A stretch of DNA of 64,000 nucleotides from Euwallacea fornicatus (Eukaryota > Arthropoda > Insecta > Coleoptera > Curculionidae): positions 1,302,001-1,366,000 of the forward strand of contig NC_089574.1 of assembly GCF_040115645.1 (NCBI RefSeq). Direction: 5' to 3'. The position numbers and the translations under genes were made by a program. Positions within the stretch are counted from its first letter, which is position 1, and the number at the start of each line of letters is the position of its first letter. Below the pieces are notes generated by a model that searched no databases, was not told the DNA's origin, and worked only from the letters and a program-made list of their open reading frames with translations. This document shows positions 46,915 through 58,654 of the stretch, in pieces.

Positions 46915-47420
46915 CCCATTAGAGCCCAGTGATCTATATATAGATCGCAGAAAATAAACAACCTTTATGACATAAATTTGTTTATGAAAACAATTTTTAT
47001 TGGGACATTAGGTTAGCTTATGCAGGTGGTTAAGTATGCAGCGAGAACTGCATTCGTACGATGGTCTTCAGTTAACATTTTGTGACAAATGTAATGTTAC
47101 CTTGTGTACTCTTTGCTTTCCTAATCGGCACAATAACTAGACCTGTACTTACAGTTTATTTAGTTCTTGTATTTTTTTTATTAAAGAGTTTTTGCAAAAA
47201 ATAAAATTTATGAATTTAACGCCTAAATAATTTAACCAAAAATAAAATTAAAAAGTATACGGCACATCCCAGTGATCTATGTATAGATCACCTTTCTTTA
47301 AAAAAACCGCTGAAAAAAAAGATACATTTCAAGATGAATTTTCAAATATGACGCTAAAAGACTAATTCGTGAAGAAAGCAGGACATTTTTTCACGACAAA
47401 ATAATTTGGGCGCTAACGGG
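46915..47420. mobile_element. piggyBac-like MITE (506 bp) with TTAA target duplication
   Basis: Terminal repeats CCCATTAGAGCCCA (46915) and, as complement at the right end, CCCGTTAGCGCCCA (ending 47420) match at 12 of 14 positions. TTAA flanks both ends exactly (46911-46914 and 47421-47424), the target choice of piggyBac transposases. Inside, CCCAGTGATCTAT-TATAGATC occurs twice in direct orientation (46925-46946 and 47268-47289), each a near-perfect palindrome. There is no coding capacity. Confidence 0.9.
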
Positions 47421-50100
47421 TTAATACATTTTCGGATTAGCTGTGCTATCAAGAATTTTCGAAATATTTTTGAAAAACTGAAATTTTGCTGTGGCAGACC
47501 AGTAGATCGAACCAAAACATTCTCACAGCCTTTTTTGACTACTTTTTAACGGCGTTGTTAGTTTTGTTCTATCGAACCAAATTTTCTAGATCTGAAGTGA
47601 TACATCGAAGATACGTGTCCCAGGGACGGTTCCAGTTCATTCGATATCCCGAGGTTTTCCTGTGAGCAGGCCCCCGGGGGAATCCCACGCTGCACGGCTG
47701 CTATAATAACAGGTCGGGTGTCTTTGAAAAGATTCTCCTCACGAAGAAATAAATATAAAGGAAAACTACGCTTACTGATCCTTAATTTGCGCAACTTTGC
47801 CCTAATTTGGCCGCCCTCGTATCTTTAAAGATAACCGAGATCTCAATTGTGGCGGTCGGAAAACGAGCGCCCTGTACACGCGCACTGCAGTTGCAGTCAA
47901 TATCGTGACTAATGCAACTAGGGTGAAAACTAAAGTTGACGTGTGAATTGCTTCGCATAGGGGTGAATTTATATCTATAGGAGTAGCCCGGTGGTTGACA
48001 AAATCGAGCGTGTGATACAGCAATGTTAGGTTTACATTAAATCGGTGTCTTTTTAAGTGGACTTACACCAGATTTAGGATTGAATCACAGAGTCGTATTA
48101 CCATTATCCATATGGCGTGTGGCACACAAATCTTGTGAAGGAACGTAAAAGTGCAATTCGTGGCAAAGAAACAATTCTAGGATTGATGAAGTCACGCAAA
48201 CTTAATTTCAGCGTCTGATTATAGGATTGAGACATCAAAACAGCAAACTATCGTTTCTGATTAGATATACGGGAATAACCTAAAAAATTCAGATTAGGAT
48301 CTGTTTACTGATGAACGTATCTACCGACTTGGTGAAACGTTGCAGTCGCGGTGACTATAAAGAAAAACAGAAAAAACTGGTGATACTTTTAACTTCGTCA
48401 ACTGTTGACTGCAGCAGTTTAAAGCAAAAACAAACTGTGATTTTTCGATTTAACAAATTTTGCATTTTCGAGCGTCGGCGCAAACGTACGTTTTTGCAGT
48501 CCCTCGTATGAAAACGCGGGAGGTCCCTTCGGGCTAAATGGTTTTTCTTGCGCAGTTGAAATTTATATTTTTAATAGTGAAATTTAAAACATTCTAAGCA
48601 GAATTCTGGCGATTTAAGTTTGGAGTGAAACGCCGATTTATAATTTAAAAATTAAACGAATGAACAAAAATGTGTTTTCACAACGTAAGTTAAGAGCTAA
48701 AGCTCGCTCGTCCGCAAAGCTCAGGATAATTGATAATGAAATCATTCCAGCACTGAATGAAAAGCGCTCCGAGTTGATGTCTTCAACAATCTTAAAAAAA
48801 TTCAGATTTTTCCGAGCAGAGTTGGACCGTTTTAAATTAGAGCTTGGACCTAAAAACTATCAGAGCCAACATGACACATTGATTTTTTGCACTTAAATTG
48901 AGATGATCTGAGTCGAAATCCGCTGCTTTAGCCAGCTCAGAACGCTTCATTCTACCATGGCAATTGGAGGTACTTCGAGTGAAATTTCAAACGTATTTTT
49001 AACTTTAAATACGCGAATTGTTTAACAAACGAGCAGATACGAACAAATTCGAGACTCAGAAAAGTTTCCATTTTGAACGGGAAATTAAAATTTTCGCTTG
49101 TTGCAGACCAAAGGCGTGCCCCGAAAAAATTTGGGGTGATGCCGAGGAGGCTTGGTCCCTTCCAAGGTTACACCCCGTAGAAGTCCGAACTCGTTCTAGC
49201 TAGTTGCCAGGAGAGTTAACGCAAACCCTTGGGAGAAAAGTGCATCTCAAGTTTGGACTAAATATCTCGGAAATTGGGAAAGTTACATAACGCCCTGGAT
49301 GTTTGTTAATGTGTTTTTCAATTAACGCTCGTTCACAAGATCATTTCACATTGCGATTTTCTCCCGGTCGTTGAAAGGACGCGAGTTAAAATTGAAACAC
49401 CCTGTATTGAATCCCGTTTCTCGCATGACTGATACGTATCATATCTCCGAAAAGATCGTCAGCAAGCAGAACGACTTGAGCAACTGAGTAATTCTTTTTA
49501 TTTCATTCACTTCAGTGAAGGTTATTTTTCTAGTTGTGATGGTAATGAATGCTAATACGTTATAATTTAGTAAAATACCGATAAATTACTGTAATTAATT
49601 TAACAATTCGACTGAAGAAGAATCATTGATCAACACGAGGAAGGAGGCTGTAAGCGACGTGGCCTTTGAGTACGTAAGAGTGATAAGATAGATTTTGACA
49701 GGATTTCACCAAGACCCTAAATTCAACGCTTTCATTTCTGCCTTCGCAATGATGCAAACCAAACATGGACAAATACATGCCAACAGGAAGAAAGTACTTG
49801 GAGAGCGCATGTAGGTGATAGTTCTTCACGTGTCCTTCTGGGCATTCTCATCTGTAGTATCTAAACAACTCAATTTTCTTTTCGTTAGCGATGGCCTTCT
49901 TCCATATTTCAATGATGAAATCGCACTGATAATGAACATGACGCCAATTACTGATAAACCAAACCTTTATCGAAACCGTAATAAAAATAAAAACAATATC
50001 GTGAAGCCGACGAAGAAACAACAAAAAGCCACTCCATTAACTTGTCCTTTAACCAAAGAATGTAAACTTCCCTACCATTGAATGCGGCAGACAATCTTGC
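47421..50100. other. Intronic DNA, no gene
   Basis: Isolated right-tip-like motifs GCGCCCTGTACA (about 47869) and AACACCCTGTATT (about 49397), each without partner. The open frame at 48660-48896 is Lys/Arg-rich with no domain. Confidence 0.4.
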
Positions 50101-50326
50101 TTTTACCTTTACTTAACTGACAATCGGCGCAGGCATGTGCACCGGGGTACCCGGTATAGGTACCATTCGGCTACTCGGCATCAGGTGGTACTCCAGTACC
50201 ATTCGTTCGTTGGTTGGCGAAGGTGTTGGTGCGGTTCATTGGTCTCGGCATTGGGGGATGTTCACCGGGTGGCATAATATCTAGGGTTAATCGGGTTCAT
50301 CTCAGAGGGAAAATCAAAAACTTACC
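50101..50326 (+). promoter_or_regulatory. GC-richer leader/promoter region of exon 1b
   Basis: The block immediately upstream of exon 1b is GC-richer than its surroundings and contains repeated GGTACC/GTACCATTCG motifs (GTACCATTCGG near 50160, GTACCATTCGT near 50196). No TATA box at a set distance is evident. I infer a promoter and 5' leader only from the position in front of a convincing first coding exon. Confidence 0.35.
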
Positions 50327-50429
50327 ATGGGTGATAACGTCGAGTTTCCACCTGCAACCGAATCGTGTGTGAATTCCTTGGATTTTTGGGATTATACAAT
50401 CGAGTTGGAATGTTTGCAACAAACTTCAG
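50327..50429 (+). CDS. cen: Alternative first coding exon 1b of the CDR2/centrocortin gene
   Basis: ATG in a strong Kozak setting (ACCATGG) opens 34 codons: MGDNVEFPPATESC, then VNSLDFWDYTIELECLQQTS, followed by one G and a donor (CAG then gtaacg). Phase 1 fits the exon at 60209, giving ...QQTS-D-LHLAAELGK. A short acidic leader with Trp directly before the AAELG box is the N-terminal architecture of CDR2-family proteins, and DFWDYTIELE parallels DFEGELE in exon 1a. The intron to the next exon is about 9.8 kb. Together with exon 1a it implies two N-terminal isoforms from separate promoters. Seen: ATG, frame, donor, phase. Inferred: transcription start and use. Confidence 0.75.
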
Positions 50430-52564
50430 GTAACGCACATTTCATGTTTATATTTAAATGTTAAAACAATAAAATCCCCCTAATGTTATAATAGCTAAAT
50501 AATTGTTCACATATTTCGTCGATTTCACGTTACTGTCGTCGTATAGATTCGACTCTGTGTCATGATCGTTGACTTTACTCTTTTCTGTAAAAGTACACTA
50601 TAACTAAAGAATCACGCAGAGCAGTGAAGAATGAACACCAACAAGAGGTAAAAGAGTACATTACAGTCCAAGGCCTTAAAAGCACGTGCGACATATTGTA
50701 AAACACGATGCTAGGCGAAATGTTCTGTAAGGCATAAGGACTTTATCAACCTTTACGCGCCAGTATTACACAACCATTTTGTATAATATTTAAATAATAG
50801 GACTTTGTTGAGGTGTTGAGACATGCTGGAACTGAAACATTTATAATATCGTTTTCCTAGTAACCATATATGCATCATAAAGTCTGTATTATGTAAGCTG
50901 TAACACGCGTAATACGTAGATTATGATGCGTGCATAACGAAGTTTTCAGTTTTGTTGTAAAACTCAGCCCTTCAGATTTCCGTGCAGTACGGTCCTCTTT
51001 GATTTTCGATGGAACTGACAATTTCAGTGATTATTGTGATGGAACGAGAATCTTCCATTTGGTAAATTACCACTGAAGTACACGTTGGAATTTTTTTAAT
51101 ATGTCGCCGTCGGCCTGGACGACGATGAAATCAGCGATGTTGACCAAAATTTTCTGGTCAAGTGTCCCCAAAAGCAAAAAATCTGTTGTTGGTCGGAAAT
51201 GTCACAATCCCAGCGACTGCAGGACAAAATTTTAGGTATTTCATCCAATAATAAAGAGAATCGGCTAGATACATTGGATGAGCTGTGATAGAGAATTCTC
51301 AAATTTCTCCGCCAAAAACGACCTCGTTGGATTTTCGGCTAGTACGGTTCTGTTTGATTTTAGATCAAAGTACGAATCACTAGGAATAGAGACGGCTTTA
51401 ACTACTACATCGAATAAAGACGGTTGGGGCTGTTAAAGATATCGGTGAAAACGATGTAGAGCAAATTTGTCTGGTTAAATTGCGCCATTTTGTTTCCGGC
51501 CGACACTGGCCATTTCCGAACCAAATCGTCAGTTTTATTCTAGTGAGAGGGACATTCTAGCTGCCACCACGTATAAAGGCCATTGGCGTGCCTCGATTTA
51601 GAGAATGAAAAGAAAAAAAATCCATAAAAATTTTTCGTTTCCAGTAAGGGCATGAGCGCTTTTGGAAAGAAGGAAGGAAAGACGTTTAACGGATGTATGG
51701 AACACTAAAGACTGATTAGAAAGGGAGCTTGATCGCGAACTACGAAACGCAATCAAGATAGAGATATTCAGGAACATTATTCCATCTTTTAAGTAATACT
51801 TCTACCCAGCAGAACCAATCGCACACAATTAAGTACGTACGTACTTAATCAAGAGATTATGTTACAGCGATACAATTCAAATACGAAATATGGAGAATGA
51901 ATATACTTAAAACAAAAAAAAATTAACTATTGCGTGTGATAATCCGATTCGATTGACTGCTTGGCATTAATTACAGCTCTTATTAATAAATAATCCTTAT
52001 TTTGCACTAAATACGTACAAGCAAATTTGAGTTTTAAGACGGATGCCGCATTCATCACGTAAATTCAATTAAGAAGTCTTCCAGTAAAATAAGTAATTGT
52101 TAATGAGTCGCAGGTATGATGTAGTAAAATTAGTTATTCCCATCGGAATGCTCTTACCATCAACATAATTGTTGTTATTAAACTATGTTAATTAGAGCAA
52201 AAAGTATAGAAAGTACACAACTCAGCATCTAACGTGCTTAAATTTGCATTTAAAGTAGATTCGGGTTATTGATAAAAATCCGCAAAATCAATTTAAACTC
52301 GATTTCGAAGACGAAATCGACGAAATTTAACGCGGGATCTCTACAATGGCTCTATATTTGTATAGAGAAATCGATTTACTTGTGCTCGCAATTTTTAATT
52401 TCCCTTATCCTGCCGGTGTATTTTAGGTAGCATGGAAAGTGTATACCTGCTTAGATCCGTACGCCTAGTTTGAAACTTAATTACTACTTGATATACGTAT
52501 TCCTTAAAGGGAGATTTGTTTCGTTTCACCCTTGCCTTAATAACAACGCCAATCGGCCTTTAAT
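50430..52564. other. Intronic DNA, no gene
   Basis: Chance open frames only, plus the palindrome listed separately at 51828. Confidence 0.45.
51828..51849. repeat. 22-bp perfect palindrome
   Basis: A self-complementary sequence centred on ACGTACGT, with ATTAAGTAC at its left end and GTACTTAAT at its right. Simple-sequence origin (GTAC repeats) is likely. Confidence 0.8.
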
Positions 52565-52720
52565 TTTCTTTTTGTCTCGAGGAGAACCTCCTGAAGACGT
52601 CCAGCCAGTCGTTCTGGCGACCAGATAGCGTGGAGTTCACCGGGGCGCTTACCCACTAAAAATGTCCTTTTTCCGCGGCCTGCAACGAGCCGAAATCCCT
52701 GGGGGATAAAACGGCAGTGT
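52565..52720 (-). mobile_element. Second LINE-like 3' end
   Basis: Minus-strand reading ends TTCAGGAGGTTCTCCTCGAG then an A-rich tail, and contains TTTTTAGTGGGTAAGCGCC and TGGTCGCCAG; these line up in the same order with the insert at 2581-2774. The element may extend rightward to about 53140, where the composition stays GC-rich and minus-strand frames (52778-52960, 52926-53138) are open but unrecognised. No target duplication found. Confidence 0.55.
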
Positions 52721-53860
52721 CGAGGGGCTTGGAGATTCGGCGGTCAATTGCTTTTAGGCCCGAGGTTATTGTCCTTCTTAAGTGGCACGCTCCACGTATT
52801 CCTCTTCCTCAACGATCGCGGGAATGGCATCGCCATTGCGGTCCCACTGTCTTTTATCTTCCACCATCTCGTCGATGGGGGATGTTGGTGTTAGATGGTC
52901 CACGCATTTTGAAGGGGAATTGGAATCAGCAGTGTTTTGCATCATAAGCAGTTCCAGCAATTCGGGTCCCCCATTCTGTTGGTGTAGGTCTTAAAACTTC
53001 CACATCCGCTGAGCGCCTGAGTTCGGCCTCGTCTGGCCTGTAACCGAATGACCAGCTACCTGAACCAAATCTAATTTGCTCTACAAGCATTGCGCGCACA
53101 AACCTCGAATTTCTACTGCATCTAGATGAGTGTCTCAAAAATGATTGCCGGTTAACTGTGCTCTCTCTTAACCCGTCCTTAGCACAAGTTATTTGATGAT
53201 ATCGAGGTACTAGATGAAACGCTCAATTACCATAGCAGAATGTGTCTTGAGATGATAACAACTACGGAAAAACTAAACTATGAATGCGTATCTAGCAAAC
53301 AAATGGGCTTCATCTCGATCGTTTTTGTATAGTACCTTCCAATTCGCTGCATAAGAGAAAATATTACGTCATAATGTATTATCAACATAACTTGGCTGTA
53401 GTTATTGAGGTTGTCGATGCATCTGAGTTATTTCAGCGTTAGCAAAGTTATTCATTTTCAAATTTCATTACCGAATCCACAGTTTTCGTGCGCACCTTGT
53501 AACTAACAAAATGCCAATCTTAGTACCGGGCAAGTAACTAAGGCCACAAGAAATGCGTACCACATGTACCTCGTACTTTTGTTACATCTGGATTAAATAA
53601 ATAATTTTTTTTCTATAAATATTTATTAGTATTGGGCAAAAAATTAAGAAACCTTTTTTATTATAGAATTTTAGGAGAGTTCAAAAATATTAAGAATCCA
53701 TTGGCGTCCTACATTTCGTGACGTACCGACCGTGACGTATTTGCTACGCGACCCGTAGCAAATAAAATTTAACTTTATCCTAAAAATACAACTTTTTACC
53801 GACATATTACAATTGTTCTTGAACTTTGACTGTTCCAAATCTATTTCAAATGATAATATA
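52721..53860. other. GC-rich then AT-rich DNA, unclassified
   Basis: About 52721-53140 may be the body of the LINE-like element to its left. The remainder is AT-rich with nothing recognisable. Confidence 0.35.
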
Positions 53861-55030
53861 CAGAGTGATTCTTCGGGAATGGGGCGTGGCCAAGCCGAGA
53901 TAAGGGACGTCGAAGTCTGAGGATTGGCCCCGGCACGCTTCACGCCAATGTTGCGTATTTCAGAATTACAGGGTGTTAATGGTTGAAATTTGATTTTAAA
54001 ATTTCTTAATAACTTTTTATGTTTTCGCGGCATCGACACTAAAATTGCTATACTGAGGTTTTGGAAAATGCCAAGTAAGAATTTTGTTCTAATTTTAGTT
54101 CATCCTTAAAAGGCGCTAGTTACAACCCACCGCTTCGGTGTTTTTGATCGTAAATTTTTACGAGTGCAACTAATATCAAATTCTATTCAATACAACGAAA
54201 GACTTCCTATTTTGCTCGTTTAATCCCGACATCTCTCTTCGTTTACGAGATTTTTGCTCATAAGTTAATTGGTGTCGGGCCATTTCAAATCCGTAATTAA
54301 TCAAAAAAGTAATTAATCAAAAATTTAATATTTTTAAATCATAAAAAAGGCATTAACAAGTAAAAATAAATCGCATTATAACGTTCATTTGAGCAAAAAC
54401 ACAAATCAATCGCGCATCTAACTGAAAGAAAAATCATTATGCTTTGGCACTTTTAACTTTTAAATTACATTTTTTTACTTTAAAAGACTGACGAGAAAAC
54501 AGTCTAATTACTTTGACAGGTTAAAGTAACAATAGCTAAGTAATGGGCACTCATGCTAGCGAACTAGAACCACCATCGATATTGAGCATCTGAAACAGTA
54601 CGTCATCGATTAGTTTATGGGTGAAAATTTCGTAAACAAAAAAAATTATTGGTATTAAACGAGAATACCTTTTTTGAGTAAAAATAAGCGCTCTTCCATT
54701 ATACTGAATAGAACTTGACTTTAGTTGTACTCACAAAAAATGTGAGCAAACATACGGAGGAGGGGGAGGGGGAGGGGAAGGGGGAGGGGGGGTTAACTGC
54801 CCTTAGGAATCCCTCAGGAGCTAGTTAAAAAACCCAAGTACGCCAATTTTGGTGCTGATGCTCTGAAACCGAAAAACTTATTAAGACATTTTAAAATAAA
54901 ATTTAAACCTTTAACGCTCTGCACTTCTGAAGCACGCGTCATTGCTAGGAGGTATGCTGGGTCCAATTGTCATATTTTGATGTCTCCTATCTCGGGTTTT
55001 ACCATATCCCATTCCCACTGAATCGCTCTG
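53861..55030. mobile_element. Long-TIR foldback element with about 430-bp arms (1170 bp)
   Basis: Tips CAGAGTGATTC at 53861 and complement GAATCGCTCTG ending 55030, with TA on each side (53859-53860, 55031-55032). The arms match in register well beyond the tips: GGGAATGGG, CCGAGATA-G-GAC-TC, TTTTAAAAT-TCTTAATAA-TTTT, CATC--CACTAAAATTG-like, GAGT-CAACTAA--TCAA-TTCTATTCA and TCGTTTAAT-CC. A G-rich tract interrupts the right arm. No transposase is recognisable in the middle. Confidence 0.85.
54756..54792 (+). repeat. G-rich tract, potential G-quadruplex
   Basis: Five or more runs of four to six G separated by one or two A (pattern GGGGGAGGGGGAGGGGAA), on the plus strand, inside the right arm of the long-TIR element. 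This meets the usual four-run G-quadruplex pattern with very short loops. Confidence 0.85.
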
Positions 55031-57593
55031 TATACGGGATGTCTCAGCTCAACAAATACGCATTTTTTCTTTTTGTTCGGGAGTCTCTCGTTTAAACTCT
55101 AGGACTCTGTGAATGCGAGGCCCCACTTGAATAATACAATTTACTTTGAAGGTATCCTTCAACGGATTATTATTAAATTTGGTGTGCCACCATTTTTCGA
55201 TCGGAGCAATTCAAAAATGTTCAATATGCACAGCCTTGCCTTAACATAGATATAAGGGCCGGACTGTGAGTGTAGAGGCCCCTATTTATTTTAATTCAGC
55301 AGTTGCATTCCTTAATTCTGCCTTTCGTTTAGAAACTTGGGATTTTTGGGTTATTTTTCGGGAAATGCGTCGTTTTTCCGTAGTAGCAATTTTCACGACT
55401 TTCCATTGCAGCAATGTGCCAGAACAGGACACGGTTCGAGTTGCCGCTTCACTTATATTTTTTTGCTTGCAAAATTCCGACTGCACGTGCATAGGGCCCT
55501 CTCCCTTCAAATACTATAAGAAATCGTGTCCCGAAGTTACACTCCGTACTTAAGGGACACCCTGTATAAAACCGTGAAGATTCATCCGCACGTTATCGTG
55601 CATAGTGTGATGTATGATCTTCATGAAAACAGATACTTGTATCAATCACAAACACTACAATGGTCTCGTGCACATTTCTTCTAAGGTGTCCGTCCACATA
55701 ATCAGATTAGCCTTAAGAAATACATTTCACAATGGAGGTATTTAGTGGCGGGCACGTATAACATAACGGGTGTTGCACCTGCAAGGAATTATAATGCTAT
55801 ATTAAGCTGTCTACCAAGAACCTACCGCTTGTTCTTGCAATGCCTAGCCAGATCTCTCAGTTATTCGCTCGACGTTTCATTATAATTTAATTAATTCTCT
55901 AGAGAATATTCGTTTGTCATTTCCATAAAACTACATGTTTAATAAATGTGTAATTAAATTTGCCATTGGTCGAGGGTAATTCGACGACATTGAACTTTTG
56001 CCCACTAAAAAGCGGTAATTGCGCTTAATGTCTCTAACGAAATGAATCCATAGACGTGTCCAGGAAGAAATGTTTCCTTTGGATGGTGGACCGTAGGCCA
56101 GTCTTCCTGTTACGTTTTGCTCGTTTCTGATATCAACTGACGGAAAATAAATTCCGAAGTAGTGATAAATAAGGAAAATACCAAATATGTCTAATGCAAA
56201 ATCGAGAACGTTCCGCTACTGGTAAATACGTATTAATTACCGTCAGACTATTAAATAAATTGTGGGAATCAACAAAACTTGAATAACTTTCGTGCAAACG
56301 CGAATCTCAATGATTTTCCCTCTATTAAAGCATTTTTACATTCTTTATTTCTTCCCATTAATCGCGTGTAAAAAAGACATAGCTAGATGAATGAACTTTT
56401 GTGCTAACATGTAATAACACCATTAGGTTAATGAATAGGTGCATTAGATAGATGACTAGTGTATAGGGGCGGCAGATTTCGATGTTCATGTAGGAAATCT
56501 TGGGAACTACGAGAGATAGAACAAATAGGGCATCCTCGGTCTCTTTTCTAGAGCAAAAGTCCAGTTTTGGTCAATTCCGACAAATCGTCACTTGGTCTTA
56601 AGTTACTTGCATGAGTCAACTGCTCCGAAAGAAGAACTAGGAAGTTCACAAATTTTGAGGTTTACGTTAAAAGTTGGGTCTGTTAGCGTGTCCTTTGGCG
56701 GAGCGCTATCGCTCCCCAAAATATCTCCACGATGATACGTTACGCTCTATATTTATCTCTAGTTATTTCCGAGATATTTAACCCCAAACATTCGGTGAAA
56801 ATTATCGGAGCTTGTTTTCTGCTTGGCAGGAATTAAAAGCGTCTTGGCAACAGGTAAAAAGCTTCGACTTATGCATTCGCATTGTCAAATCCAAGCAGAT
56901 AGGGCATTATTTAGGCGCTATTGTCTACTAATTCAAATAACACAGGACTTACCTACACACTTCCTGCATGATGAAATAACATTCCTGCAAAGTTGTTCGC
57001 ATATTACCTGCAGATAGATCGAGCTGCACATAAGTACTGCTATAAATATTAAGCATGCTTGATACACGGTTTACCTGTATTTGACATTTTTGGCATGAGA
57101 AGACCACCCATACCGTTACTTGAACAGTTGACTAAATTGGGTTACCATTTACTCCATTTCGGAATCATTAGTACAGCACTGTACTACCGTTGCTGCATAG
57201 GTAATACCATGAACGTAATGTCGGCACTGATTTATGGTAGGTATCTGGGTGCATTAATGATTTGAATATTTAGAATTATATAGAGCAGAAATAGAAGTTT
57301 AAGTTAATAAACCGAGTAAAAAGTCTAAAATTCTGGGGCCACAGTTTCTACATGAACCTAATTTCAAATTTTTTTTGAACGAATTAGTACCGAGTGAAAT
57401 ATTAGATTTTGGCGATTGATTGGGAAAATTGATAAATTCGCCTTAATTAATTACATTTGGAGCAGGTGCTTTTACACAAATTTTTGCTACAATTGCACCA
57501 TCAATTTTACCAAACCTGTCGCTTTGGCTACGTCGAAGAACACTTAAAATTCTTAAATCTAATCTTTCGGCTATTTGCGCGTCTTTATTTATA
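55031..57593. other. Intronic DNA, no firm gene
   Basis: ACGGGATGTCTCAG at 55034 and GGGACACCCTG ending near 55564 could be the worn tips of another inverted-repeat element, but the arms match too poorly to be sure. Open frames at 56823-57017 and 57059-57265 have no recognised domain. Confidence 0.4.
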
Positions 57594-58654
57594 CAGGGTG
57601 GCCCATTGAAAACGAAACAGAGGCATTTGCGGGTACTTAGAAATGTATGTTTGAAAAATGCTCGGACACGTAAACTTTATATTCGAGGGGGACACATTAT
57701 AAACGTATACTCGCTCCTTTCACTTCAACACCCTAGCCGGGGTGAGTTAAACCTTTAAAATCTTAAATGGAAAGTATGGTCGAGTAGCACCTTGTTTGAA
57801 AGGTCTTTCGATTCTCGTTATAATGATATCCAAATTAACTAACTTTTATTCAGTAGTTTTCGAGAAATTTGGAAAAATGTGATTAAATTGCCAACAAGTG
57901 GAATGCTCTGTTAAAATCGTAAATTAGGAAAATAATCAGTAGTGACTATTAATTGTAAACTGACCAGATTAAGTTTAGTTGTACTATTTCACCAATTGTT
58001 ATTGCTTTCGAATAATAAAAAAAAATGGATTGGGCGAAGAGGTCCTATAGAGTGGCCGGCTAGGTCTCCAGACTTGACTCCGTTAGACTTCTTCTTATGG
58101 GGCCATTTGAAAAGCAAGATCTACGCAACGGAACCGGAGTCTCTGGAAGAATTGCGACGACGAATTGTTAATGAATGCCGTCTGATAACTCCACAGATGC
58201 TTCAAAATGTTAGGACTCGTTTTGAACAGAACTTGTATTACTGTATGGAAGCTAATGGTGAACAGTTTGAGTATCTTATCAATTAAAAGAACTTTTGTTA
58301 ATGTTTTACTATTAATTTTCCTAACTTACGATTTTAACAGAGCATTCCACTTGTTGGCAATTTAATCACATTTTTCCAAATTTCTCGAAAACTACTGAAT
58401 AAAAGTTAGTTAATTTGGATATCATTATAACGAGAATCGAAAGACCTTTCAAACAAGGTGCTACTCGACCATACTTTCCATTTAAGATTTTAAGGGTTTG
58501 ACCCACCCCGGCTAGGGTGTTGAAGTGAAAGGAGCGAGTATACGTTTATAATGTGTCCCCCTCGAATATAAAGTTTACGTGTCCGAGCATTTTTCAAACA
58601 TACATTTCTAAGTACCCGCAAATGCCTCTGTTTCGTTTTCAATGGGCCACCCTG
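57594..58654 (+). mobile_element. Long-TIR element with 340-bp near-identical arms (1061 bp)
   Basis: Arms 57594-57933 and 58315-58654 are almost perfect reverse complements from the tip CAGGGTGGCCCATTGAAAAC to TTAGGAAAAT. TA flanks both ends (57592-57593, 58655-58656). The few mismatches include a GTGAGTTAAACC versus GTGGGTCAAACC change. The 380-bp centre encodes the C-terminal end of a transposase. High arm identity implies recent activity or arm-to-arm conversion. Confidence 0.95.
58026..58286 (+). pseudogene. Transposase C-terminal fragment in long-TIR element
   Basis: From 58026 the frame reads WIGRRGPIEWPARSPDLTPL then DFFLWGHLKSKIYA, with the third catalytic block PDLTPLD of the IS630-Tc1/mariner fold, then ESLEELRRRIVNECRLITPQ, and ends at a TAA after EANGEQFEYLIN. 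It is the same protein family as the fragment at 41398 but clearly a different lineage. The N-terminal two-thirds is missing and what precedes it is not transposase-like. It has no internal stop. Confidence 0.88.

Noticed and set aside
55034..55564. Further long-TIR element
   Set aside because: Tips are suggestive but the arms align too poorly by eye to support.
57059..57265. Plus-strand frame with hydrophobic segment
   Set aside because: No domain recognised and no convincing acceptor; not enough to call a gene.
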